From Aporrectodea caliginosa (taxonomy: Eukaryota; Annelida; Clitellata; Crassiclitellata; Lumbricidae): a DNA stretch of 64,000 nt. Shown piece after piece: positions 17,873-28,333 of this stretch. The notes beneath the pieces were generated by a model. The model made no database searches. It worked only from the letters and a program-made list of their open reading frames with translations, and had not been told where the DNA came from. Numbering within the stretch: the stretch's first letter is position 1; each line of letters opens with the position of its first letter. A program made the position numbers and the translations under genes. The stretch covers positions 651,501-715,500 of the forward strand of contig JACEVL010000020.1 in assembly GCA_020284085.1 (NCBI GenBank), in the 5' to 3' direction.

Positions 17873-19103
17873 AGGAAGTGCGTATATTTATAAGAGATAA
17901 CAACAATGGCGACAAAAAAGATAATATTCGATTTTTTACCGCAGAACAGGCAAGGAAGCTTATATTAGAATCGGAAAGTCAGTCATCAGAATCGGATGGT
18001 GAAGATAGTTTTAGTGATGATTCCCAGACAAAGTGCACTGTAGTTCGGGAAAAATACCGATAATGACAGCTGTGGTGAAGAAAATTCTTCCGAAGACAAC
18101 GTTAGTGACACGGAGCAGCTGCAACGGGCCGATGATGGATCCTCGCAAGATTCAGATGAGGATATAGCAGGAACACAGCCTGTGTTTCGTCAAGCCTCCC
18201 TCGACGATGAACAGGCAACAGAATCGGATGCTGACGATAGTTTTAGTGATGATTCCCAGACTTGATTGAAGTCATCAAAGGGTCTGGAAGGAATGTGACA
18301 ATGGATAATGTCTTCACTTCAGTGCCACTTGCAAGACATCTGCTGTCCAAGAAGCTAAGTCTAGTTGGAACTCTGAGAAAGAATAAGAGTGACATTCCAG
18401 TGGAGTTTTTACCAAATCGCGACAGGGTTGTCAATGACACTCTATTTGGCCATCAGGAAAATCTGACTCTAGTTTCGTATGTCCCCTAGAAAGGCAAGAG
18501 TGTCATCCTTCTAAGCAGCATGCATACAGGTGCTCAGATATCCAACCGTGAAGATAAGAAGCCGGAGATCATACTCGATTACAATCGTTCAAAGGGGGCT
18601 GTGGACACATTGGATCAAATGGTTGAAACTTACTCCACTAAGCGAAAGTCTCGCAGGTGGCCAATGGTGTTGTTTTACAATATCCTGGATGTCTCTGCAG
18701 TCAACGCCTTCATTATCTGGAGTCATGTGAATCCCCAGTGGAATGCAAAGAAAACACATCGTCGAAGACTTTTCCTGAAACAGCTTGGAAAAGATTTGGT
18801 CTATAACCATCAGACTGAGTATTCCTGGATTGTCACTCATGCTCAAAACCACAATTCATGAATGCATTGAACAACAGCATGAATCACAAGGCGATGCTCG
18901 AGATGATGCGACACAAAACAATTATGAAGAGCAGAACAATGGCCATGGCGGTGCAGACAATGCTGTGAGGAAGAGAAAGCAGTTAGGGTCGTTGCATTCT
19001 GTGTGACCGCAGTAAAGACAAGAAATCGCGTACTACGTGTCATAGGTGTGGTTCATTTGCTTGCGCAGACCATTTAGTCGCACTTTGCACAGGCTGTGCA
19101 TGA
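17873..19103 (+). pseudogene. piggyBac transposase pseudogene (DDE_Tnp_1_7 family)
   Basis: An acidic N-terminal part (17900-18260, many Asp/Ser/Glu) jumps straight to the late catalytic region at 18262 (GRNVTMDNVFTSVPLA, LSLVGTLRKNK), so much of the core, including earlier catalytic positions, is deleted. An in-frame stop (18487-18489) is followed in the same frame by KKPEIILDYNRSKGAVDTLD and RRWPMVLFYNILD, both typical of the family. A C-terminal cysteine-rich domain (CX2C, CX2C, CX4H, CX2C; 18987-19103, stop TGA) survives in another frame. It cannot make an active enzyme. Confidence 0.9.
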
Positions 19104-19380
19104 GTGTGCAAAGTAGATAAGGAAAACTTATTGGATATTGTGCAATATTGCTTTCTCATCTGTAGGCCTTACACTAATCAGTGTTACAATTGTGTTGTAC
19201 AGAAAACTTTCAAATAGTTGTGCTGTAAAAGTGTATATTTTTCGACACGTTGCTTTGACGCCATGTCATGACGTCATATGACGTAATAAATTGTCTTAGA
19301 ATTTACTTGAATAAAACTACTTTGTCTGTGCTCCAATTACACTGATCAACAAGCATTTTGCTGTTGGGATTCTAACACCT

Positions 19381-20290
19381 GTTCCTAACTAAATTTAATA
19401 TGCTGATTCCAAATCCGGAAACCGTTTTTGTCTATCACGTCCAGTTTTTAAGTTATAAAGTTTCTCGGATTCTTTAAGTTTTATATGCCTACATTAACAC
19501 TGCGCAACAACAAAAAAAATATTTGTTGTTTGCTACTCAGAACTTTTTAACTGTTCTTGGCTAAATTTTGGGCGCTGATTTCAAATATGAAATCGAAATT
19601 TGTCTATCACGTCAGGTTTATTAGGTACGCATAAGTGAGGTTCTACACAATTGCGGATTCTCAACTCATACTATCAGTGAAAACACAGTTTTAAAAATGT
19701 ATGAGGCATTTGCTTTTGTGCTTGCTCTCAACTAAATTTTGGATGCTGATTTCAAATATGAAATTGAAATTTGGCTAGCACGTCAGGTTTTTGAGGTACG
19801 CGTCGCATAGTTCATACTGCAAATGTACCGCATTAATTTTCGGTTATGTATAACCTCACTGATGCGTACCTAAAAACCTGACAAGCTAGCCAAATTTTGA
19901 TTTCATATTTGAAATCAGCGTCCAAATTTTAACTAAGAACAAATGTGAAAGCAAATGCCTGGCATTGTGTGATACAGTTTTGATACTTTGCTTTCGCTTA
20001 CAGTATAGGCCTATATGAGCTGAGAATTCGCAATTGTGTAGAACTTCACTGAAGCGTAGCTGAAAAACTAGACCTGCCATCCAAATTTCGATTTCATATT
20101 TGAAACCAGCATCCAAAATTTAGCTAAGAACAAGCACAAAATCCTATTCTTCATACATTTTTAATATGAGTTGAGAGTTCGCAATTGTGTAGAACCTCAC
20201 CTATGCGTATACCTAAAAATCCTGACGTGCTAGCCAAATTTCGATTTCATATTTGAAATCAGCGCCCCAAATTTAGCTAAGAACAGTTCT
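19381..20290. repeat. Head-to-head array: three forward and three reverse ~170-bp units
   Basis: Units centred on GCTGATTTCAAATATGAAAT occur forward at about 19381, 19551 and 19725 and inverted at about 19861, 20041 and 20191, each with a shared segment containing GTACGCATAAGTGAGGTTCT or its relatives. The turning point lies near 19830. Confidence 0.85.
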
Positions 20291-20452
20291 AAAGTTCTGA
20301 GCAGCAAACAAAAAATATTATTTTGTTGGTCAGTGTTATTTATAGTATTATATGATTCTTTTGATTCAAATACATCGACAATACATTGGGGTGCATTTGC
20401 ACCCCCGAGACCTTGAGTGTAGGCCAAGGTAGCGAAACCTTCTGAGGGTTAA

Positions 20453-20620
20453 GGAATTTATAGATGAACTTGTTCCGTTTTTGGTATTACTATGTAACTC
20501 TTCGCTGGCCCAGGGCTACGTACCTGCATTGCATAAAAGAGCTGTAGTTTTGCCGTCCATCAAGCGACAAGCTCTTGACCCTGGCTCCCCTTCAAATTAC
20601 CGCCCTATCTCAATAGGGTG
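20453..20620 (+). pseudogene. LINE A continuation: RT N-terminus
   Basis: The LINE A frame resumes after the TTAA with LVPFLVLLCNSSLAQGYVP and the RT motif KRAVVLPSIK, then NYRPIS. The match ends near 20620, where other sequence begins. Confidence 0.75.
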
Positions 20621-21600
20621 TGTCAATTTGGGGTGTCAAATGATTTTTTTTCGAAATTCACAAACGTCTAGTGAGGAAAGTGTGCATTTGAACATGCTGA
20701 ATCCAAATATCGTTTCAGAAACAGCCTAAAATGAGTGCTAGCTACTTCGATTTACAAATTTATTAAGGTAGGCATATACAACTGGAAGAATCTAAGAAGC
20801 CTTATAACATAAAAACGTGACGTAATAGACAAAGACGGTTTTCGGATTGGGAATCAGCATGCTAAATATAGTAAAGTGCAGGTGAAAGAATCCCAATAGC
20901 AGAGTGCTTGGTGTTATTACCGACGTGTTTGGATGATAACTCGCTCTTCAGCGATCTGTTGACTCTCTTTCTCACGACCTCCATCTCTTGATGTCTGATA
21001 ATCGGTTTTGCGTTAACTCCTCTAAGACCTAGATGATCTGGTTTGGTACTAAGCTTAAACAACAGCATGAATGTTTTCAGCGGAGTACTTTCAGCCTGAA
21101 ATAAAGTGGACTAGATATTTTAAGGTAATACCTTGTTGATGCAGAACGTTGATTGATGTGAATAGCCAAACAAATGGTGAGACTTTGGAGCTGAAAAGAA
21201 AGTACACGAATGCAGGTGAACGAATTGCAAAGCATACAGGTGTGTGCACGAATAACACCGAAAAAGGCCATTTCAGGTATCCTTGTGAAATTAGGTCAGC
21301 AACAACATTACAGCAGAAGCCATGATAGGGTTGCAAAATGCAGCTGGTGCACTAAAATAGGCCTATTATAAAAGGCCTACAGTACTGTAAGCTAGGCTAA
21401 GCGAAGCCGGAACTTCAATACTTCAGCGTCCGCCATACCCTACAGCCCTACACGGCTATTGCTATTATCCGTAGGCCTACACATGGCGCCCATACAAGCG
21501 GATAGCGGTGGTGAAAGATCTCAACCGATCAATTCAATACGGTCGATATAGAAACACGAGTACCTTTACATTTACATTTATGACTTTTGTGACCTGCTTT
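20621..21600. repeat. LINE-derived debris
   Basis: At 20930-21060 plus-strand frames give LMSDNRFCVNSSKT and MIWFGTKL, the segment following the RT palm in CR1/L2-like LINEs. The rest is not recognised. Confidence 0.5.
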
Positions 21601-22783
21601 CCAGCAGAACAATTTCTTATTCCTTGTGCATACAAGGACTCAACTCTGGGCGCCTGTCCAGCTACCGACCGATTTCCAATTTGACCTACTTGTCGAAAAT
21701 GATTGAGCGAACCGTGGCTTGCAAGCAGCTACAATATTTGGAGTCTAACATCCTGATGCCTAAACATCAGACAGGCCTCTGAAAATGCTATTCAACTCAA
21801 ACGTTTCTGTTTCGACTGTTGTCAGATTTCTTCGAAGCTACTGGTTCTGGTTGTGTCACACTCCTAGCTATCCTACACGTAGATGTGAGTGGTGCTTTTG
21901 ACACGGTCGATCACCACATCCTTCTTACCAGCTTTTCAATCTCGTATGGCACCTTCTGACCAGACTTACAACCTCGTATGGTATTACTGGTCAACCACGT
22001 CCCGGCTCCGTTCCTACCTGGAGGGCCGTGTTATGATGGTGGAAATGGGTTCAGGGATCGGTGCTTGGGCCACTTCTCTGCATATTATAGACTGCTCATC
22101 TAGCGGACATAATAAAAATTATTACTGCACTTGGTTCGAGAACAAATAAGTATGCCGATGACTTATAGCTATAATTATAAGCCATGTGATGCAATTGCGT
22201 GTGTGTCTGCCATGAATGCTGAGTCTTCAAATCGTCTAAGACTGAACCCAGCCAATACTCAGAATACATGGATCGGCACAGCCCAGGAACGACAGAAAAT
22301 AGATCAATCAGTGCTTGTATTGACATTTCTAAACTGGAGGCCTCTGGATGTGGTTCGGGATATTGGCTTGCTTCTTGATGGAGTACTCAGTTACTCACCC
22401 TAGCTGATCATGTAAATTCAATCTGCAGGGCTAGCTATTATGAATCGAGGCAGATCAGGGTCATACGAAGAACTCTGTCTTCTTATGCTGCCCTCACACT
22501 GGTCCACTCTTCGTCATATCTCGTCTCGATCACTGCAATTCCGTGCTAGTTGACTTACTCTTCTTCATTAAACAACTACAATCGGTTCTCAAATCAGCTG
22601 CTCGTCTGTTGGCCAATCTACCTAGTTGTGTGCATCATATCAGATTACATACAGCATAACCTAAAATTAGCTGCCAATTCCTGATCGCATACGCTACAAG
22701 ATCGTTATGATTGTGCGATGTTCCATGACTGGTACTGCCCCAGAATACATAAGTGAACTGTGCCTTCCGGTTTCCACGGACTT
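21601..22783 (+). pseudogene. LINE B: reverse transcriptase, many breaks
   Basis: Fragments in shifting frames follow RT order: SSYRPISNLTYLSKMIERTV, then a GF..STETFLFR-like piece, LLAILHVDVSGAFDTVDHH, KYADDL (catalytic box), LRLNPANTQNTWIGT and VRDIGLLLDG. The C-terminal part (RIRYKIVMIVRCSMTGTAPEYISEL) runs to about 22783, where an inverted LINE (C) interrupts; the end of ORF2 continues at 25566. Confidence 0.75.
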
Positions 22784-23291
22784 ATAAAGCGCCTCTCACA
22801 GTACAACCTAATCAGAGGCGCTTCCAGTTCGAAAGGCCCCTCGAAAAAAGAAAACGAGCAGAAACAGAAGTGCCCCGTATAACATCAGAGCACGAGTTAT
22901 AGTCGGAATTTCATTCCACAACAAAGATCCAACAGAGGCGTAGGCACGATGCTGTGCTGTGGCAGTCCGAGACCGATGAACTAGAAGGTCATGATGGGCT
23001 AAAGAGTGGAGAGGACGTCCAGAGGTAGCTGAGATAGGCCGTCTCATAAGATCACAAAGGTAGAGGGGAGTTTTAACAAGAAACACTTTACACGTAAGAA
23101 ATTTTTTTAAACTGAATCCGAGCAGTTAAGGGAAGCCAATGAAGCTGTTCAGTCATAAAAGTCGAAGTATGAGGAAGGCGAGCGATGAAACGAGCAGCTG
23201 GATTAAGTACTGATTGGATTGGAGCCAGACGGAGTTTTGGTAGGCCTATAAGTAACGAATTACAGTAGTTAATGCGTGAACAGATGAAGGC

Positions 23292-25347
23292 TAGGGTGAC
23301 ACTGAACAATACACAAAAATATTATTTTTAGATTTTCTAAAGTCTCACCCCTCAAAAGTGTTCTCTATGATATTAGTGACATCTGTAGGAAATTTTAGTG
23401 AAATCTAAAAATATTTAGAGGTCACTCAAGGACACTGAACTTTCAATAGAGATAAACAATGTTAATAAAAGTAAATACGCTTAACAATTTTTTGTCTGCA
23501 CTGCCATTGAAATTTTTAAATTCTGATTTGAATTTCCTCTGTTATACTTTCTTCATCAAAAATTTTGCATAGTGCAGTTATTATTTACTTTACTAAAAAC
23601 CAATAAATTAATGTAAAAAATTGCATGTCTTTGTTATATTGAAGCTGTAAAAAGATAACATAATGTAATGCATTAATTCATCATTTTAGAACAGCATTTG
23701 ACTTTTAATAATTTTCTACTTACTGATGAGTAGGCTACAACTAGGGCTTAGTATTGTAGAAGTGGCCTGTGCATTGTGCAGTGTGCTCCCGAGGTTCCAC
23801 TTACAGTTGATTGGGATGGCAAGTTGTTGTCAGTTTTGACATCAACAGAACATGTTGACCGGCTGGTTGTGCTGGTATCAGGTAAAGGAGAAATGAAAAT
23901 CTTAGGAGTTCCTTTACTGCCTAATGGGACACGCGAAGCGCAAGCTTCAGCTGTTTTCAACTTGCCTGAAGAGTAGAATATAGTTGGCCGCATACGACCT
24001 ATGTCTTTTGACACGTCTAGCAAAACCGGCCTTCTTGCAGGAGCATGTGTTCTGCTGGAGCTCAAGCTTAAGACAGATCTTCTAAGTTGTGCAAGAGCTG
24101 ATCGTAGGAGAGTCTTCGATACTCTGACAGCAAAATCAAGCAGACCTATAATTAAACTGTTAGAAAAATTTGTGGAATCTTGCAGCTCGATTGATAAAGA
24201 TGGCAATAGGAATGACATGGTTGAATATTTGATTGTTTCACTGCTGGGGCCATTCAGAGATGACTTGGTAATTTTTGTGCAAGGTCAGTTGAAGAATTTT
24301 CATGCATGAAATGACTACAAAGAGGTTTTGAGACTAGCTTTGATATTCTTAGACGTCTCACCTGTTGATGAACAGCACATCAATGTTCCTGAAGCTTTCC
24401 ACAGGGTGCAGTGGATGAGGAAGTTGATATATTGTTTGAAAATCTACCACATCCGTTCTCAGTTTCATCCGACTGCGCTTAATCTGCAAAGCCGTCTTGA
24501 GTTCAATCTATTTGTTCTTCAGATGTATCTCAAGGCATTGTGCACATGCCGGTGTCCAATGTCAGCACCCTGGAATGACTTGCAACAGTTGCAGCAGCTC
24601 ATTTCTAACTAGGCAGCAAATGAGACCGTCGCTAAAGCTGCAGTACATAGCTTTTCAGTACATAGCTTTTCAAACCATTTGTGGTACTTGAGCGAGATGT
24701 TGGCTGGCCTGGCATTGTTTGATTCGGCGTCTTTTGATGATAGTAATGGTTGCAGCCCTCAAACGTCTAGGATGCCATGAACCTCTTTGGCGTATCAAAG
24801 TTAATGTGCAGGAAGTACCACTATGAGAGCTATATGATTTTGTAACTGCAGATACTAAGAAACTCTTTGCTGCACTGGATATTCCTGCAGACTTTCTCCA
24901 ACTACAGTACTTCCAAGCGCATGACAGACAACTTTCTCTTGGCTCGTCGCCGAGTTATGAGCTTCAAAGTCGTAAATGATGCGGTCGAACGCGGCGACGC
25001 ACTGATACAGTCAGTCATTCAATGGAGTGCTTGCAAATCAGGAAGAACAGAAGCAATACCTACTGCAGGTGGTTGAGAAACATAGGAAGGAATATCCAGA
25101 CTCAAACAACAAACAATCATAAAGGGACTTGTTAAACAGTAGTGGTATCAAGACCATAAGTTGATAGCCTGTATATCAACATTGTGTTTAGCACTGACCA
25201 TAATGTAAAACTTTTGCCGCGTTGAGCGACCTTTAAATATTAACCAATAAATTTCAAAAAATTTCAGAATAGTTACTTAATTGTATATAACCATCTGAAA
25301 GGGTGAGACTTTAAAAATTTAAAACTTTAATTTTGAGTGTCACCCTA
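23292..25347 (+). mobile_element. hAT-like DNA transposon copy 1, 2,056 bp
   Basis: Terminal inverted repeats TAGGGTGACACT / AGTGTCACCCTA are flanked by an exact 8-bp duplication ATGAAGGC (23284-23291 and 25348-25355). Removing the element rejoins the LINE C frame. An 8-bp duplication and TAGGG-type ends fit hAT transposons. Confidence 0.9.
23776..25076 (+). pseudogene. hAT-like transposase pseudogene 1
   Basis: Fragments in order: VPLTVDWDGKLLSVLTS, VSGKGEMKILGVPLLPNGT, FDTSSKTGLLAGACVLLELK, a degraded form of the ACRHH motif (SCARADRRR), FHRVQWMRKLIYCLKIYHIR, and FKVVNDAVERGDALIQ near the end. Stops and frameshifts separate them. The same protein family recurs at 57985-59105. I recall this family as common, poorly named transposase-like proteins of invertebrates; the hAT assignment rests on the target duplication. 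Confidence 0.7.
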
Positions 25348-25565
25348 ATGAAGGCATGAACCATGGAAGTAAATATCGGCGAGGGGACAGATCGTCGAAT
25401 GGCACGTAGACGCCGCAAATGATAAAAAAATGGACCGAGAGAGATTAGAGATACGTGCAGCGAAAGAAAGCTTATCAAGAGTAACACCAAGGTCACGGTC
25501 ATTTTGTTGAAAATGTAAACTGAGGAAACTTCTTGGCAAGGAAATCGTAATCAAGTTTAATTATC

Positions 25566-25875
25566 TGCTGGCAAGTTGTGTGATGTTCCAAGACTCCTAC
25601 TGCTTCAGAATACATCAGTGAGCTGTTTGTTCCGATCTCCACACAGTCCGGTCGCCGGATGCTTCGTTCTGCGATGCGGAATGACCTCGTTGTTCCACGG
25701 TCTCACACCTCGATACGTACACGTTGGGGCTTCTCTGTCGTTGGACCATCGTTATGGAACAATTTACATACTGAAATTCGCTCAGTTCAACTTATTGCTG
25801 ACTGCACTGCAATTTTTCGAACATTAAAGACACCTTTTCCATCTGACTGGTGGCCGCGTACGCAGCGCCTTTAAG
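25566..25875 (+). pseudogene. LINE B: C-terminal end
   Basis: A frame reads ASEYISELFVPIST, RTRWGFSVVGPSLWNNL and IFRTLKTPFPSDWW, then a stop, the usual end of CR1/L2-like ORF2. It repeats, with differences, about 70 bp present just before LINE C (22705-22783). Confidence 0.75.
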
Positions 25876-26276
25876 AGGCTCTTAAGACGCTATATATAAG
25901 TGTTTTAATACGCTACACTGTTACATCATAATATTATGGGTTTCCTCAATACTATGACGGTATTACTAACAGAGACGACAAAAGCGATAACTTTAAATTC
26001 TATCATGTTTAGTTTGCCTATAGTCTACCAATTCATTTTAATTATAAATATTTTTAATTATAATTATAAGCAAAATCATTATCCATTGCACAGCAAGTTA
26101 TGGGATGCAACAAAGAATATTATTAGTTGTTCAAAGAAAAGAATTAGCGTTTATTAGTTGAGATGACACGATTTACCGAACTTTGAATTTTGAAAAGAAA
26201 TTCTTGAAGACAAAATAATGAAAAGTATTATTGTTTCAATTGTTTAAAACATCAAATCAATTTTTTCTTCGTCCTA
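25876..26276. other. No gene seen
   Basis: AT-rich DNA between LINE B and the NHL exon; nothing recognised. Confidence 0.5.
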
Positions 26277-27136
26277 TTAGAAACAGAACTGAAAAATCAA
26301 AATCCGTCCAACATGGGTCCAGTTGTTATCAGCCACAAGCAATCGACCATTAGACTCATCCAGAAGAATCCTCGTTGGAATTCGTAAATCGTGCTTTTCT
26401 TTCCACAGAATTTCTCTGGTAAATTTCAAATCTGAATCCAGTAGCAAAACTCGACTGTTATCTCGATCAACGACCATCACGAATCCATTTCCATCTACAG
26501 CTGGACGATTCATTTGTGCAATGGTTGACCCACGTTTTCCACCGAATGACTTCTTAAGTTTTCCATCTTCGTCCAATAAACATACTCTATACGTACCAAC
26601 ATCATGATCACCATGACTAACCACGAAATAATCATTGGTCAGTTTTATAGCATGCCAAAGAATATCTGCTTCTGATGATAGATTTATTTCACGCAACAAT
26701 TGTCCATCTGGCGAATATTCGTTTAATTTATTTTCATTGTAAACAGTTAAAATAACATTTGATTCATCTGTAACGGACAGACTGCATCCATAATCGTCTC
26801 CTGTTGACCATTTCTTTATCAAATTTCCCTTTGATTCAAGTCTCAGGATTTCCGGCGACTGACCTGGGTCTTTGTTATCAAAGATGTAGAGACATCTATT
26901 TCTGTTGCAGGATCCTATCTCTACGGGATAAATCAATTCATTCAAATTCAATCGACGAGTGAACCTTAATTTAATCTAATCATAAACTTCAACTTCAGAA
27001 ACCTCTTCACTCAACACATACAATTCTTTATCTAAGATCGTCAATCCATTGATCGATTTCCTTCCTTTTTCTGAGGCTTTTGTTCTGATCGTCTCAATTA
27101 AAACTGGATCCGATTGGTATTTCTCTGGCAGTTCAT
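26277..27136 (-). pseudogene. NHL-repeat exon with in-frame TAG
   Basis: It starts after the acceptor TTTTGTTTTCAG. Propeller-like blades show recurrent VVDRDNSRVLLLDSDL, LLDESNGRLLVADN and INGLTILDKELYVLSEEV motifs, ending in two stops. The TAG at 26978-26976 falls between YD and IKLRFTRRL, where a serine codon one base away would fit. Confidence 0.75.
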
Positions 27137-28329
27137 CTGAAAACAAAAGCATGATCTAGAATATTTGAAAAATTATTTTAATTTTGAATCTGCACGAAAA
27201 CGCCGATCCGCATAGTAATAAATGATTTCGTTTACTGTCTGTTTAAATTATTTTAAATCGTATGAAAGCACGACCTTGGTGATGATTATTATTGCTAAAC
27301 AGACCGAGATAAGCACTGTGCATGGGAGTTATATAAAAGGCATACACAGAGAGACAGCACCTGATGTTAAAATCTAGAGAGAATTACATTGTTTTATCAA
27401 GAGTATCGCGCACAGATACGCAGAGAAGACGAATAGAGTGCCAACAACATAAAGAAGTACAGTGGCGTACGGAGCTGAAATGCCGCCCGGGGCGACGGTC
27501 TAAAATGCCGCCCTTGGCCACTTAATTCTGGATATGCTATTTTCTCTAAGAGAGATTGCAATTTGCATGACGATCGTCGATCTTATTACAAATAGCCTAC
27601 AATTTTTTTTAAAATGTTGATAGCCTGTCTGGATTTATCAATTTTCACTGCATTTTTTAATTATCCGTTTTAGCTATAGCCTACAGTACATTTTCAACTG
27701 ACTGAAATCAATATGATTAGATAATAAAACATTTTTCCATAAGTCGCTGACTACTGTTGCGGATTTGGAAGAAACAAACTGACAGCGCATGGCTGCTGCT
27801 ACGCTGCAGTAGGCCTACCACCACCAACTTTTGTTTTTGTGTGTGATTTCTCTGCGCCTAAAATGCCGCCCTTGGCCACTTAATTCTGGATATGCTATAT
27901 CATTCAGCCCCACTGAATTCGGCCTCTTACTCAATTTCATTCGTAATGAATGAATGAATGAATGAATGAATGAGTATTGCGAGTGTGTGCAGTTAATACG
28001 AGTGGACCGAGAGGAACTAGTAAATTAACAATTATCTGTTAAAGTTATTATCTTATTAGTCACAGTTGAAAACAATATACGGAACCATCAATGAATTAAA
28101 GATAGACACTAATTTTCATTTAAGGAAAATGATAATTAGAATTTTTTTCATAATTTCACGGAGCAGCGTGCACTGCCGTGCAGTAATGATTGTGTCCGTT
28201 ATATAAAAGGCAGGACACAGAGCTGCTGCGCAACATTCTTGAAAGTTTATTAATAACCGTTATTCCGCTGTACAGTGACGGTGCAAAGTGCAAACACGGC
28301 TTACTGTGTGCAGCAGAAGTTTTTTATTT
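27137..28329. repeat. Intron DNA with a 40-bp direct repeat
   Basis: A stretch containing ATGCCGCCCTTGGCCACTTA occurs at about 27501-27541 and again at 27859-27899. A first partial form (ATGCCGCCCGGGGCGAC) is at 27480, and a related GCCGCCCGGGGCGACT at 30791. A short AATG microsatellite is at 27945-27972. No gene is seen. Confidence 0.6.
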
Positions 28330-28333
28330 TAAC

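Larger units (their letters stand above)
17563..20448 (+). mobile_element. Decayed piggyBac element inserted in LINE A
   Basis: The element is bounded by TTAA at 17559-17562 and 20449-20452, with ends CCCTGTGACGTTCTT and the complement of AAACCTTCTGAGGG. Both ends carry an inner GGGGTGCATTTGCACCCC-like palindrome (near 17580 and 20388). Inside are piggyBac transposase remnants and a large head-to-head repeat array. It splits the LINE A reading frame, giving the order of events: LINE first, piggyBac later. Confidence 0.9.
22784..25565 (-). pseudogene. LINE C: RT C-terminal half on the minus strand, split by a hAT-like element
   Basis: From 25565 leftward the frame reads RDLGVTLDKLSFAARISNLS and IFTSMVHAFI, is interrupted at 25355-23284, and resumes with AFICSRINYCNSLLIGLPKL, ARFIARLPHTS and HWLPLTARIQFK. 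After a frameshift near 23085 it reads VGSLLWNEIP and a stop at the AGCGCCTCTGATTAG context. The 3' tail ends in GGCGCTTTATAAGTCC near 22770-22784. It is a 5'-truncated CR1/L2-like insertion within LINE B. Confidence 0.8.

Noticed and set aside
19381..20290. CRISPR array
   Set aside because: Units are ~170 bp, divergent, in both orientations and inside a eukaryotic transposon.
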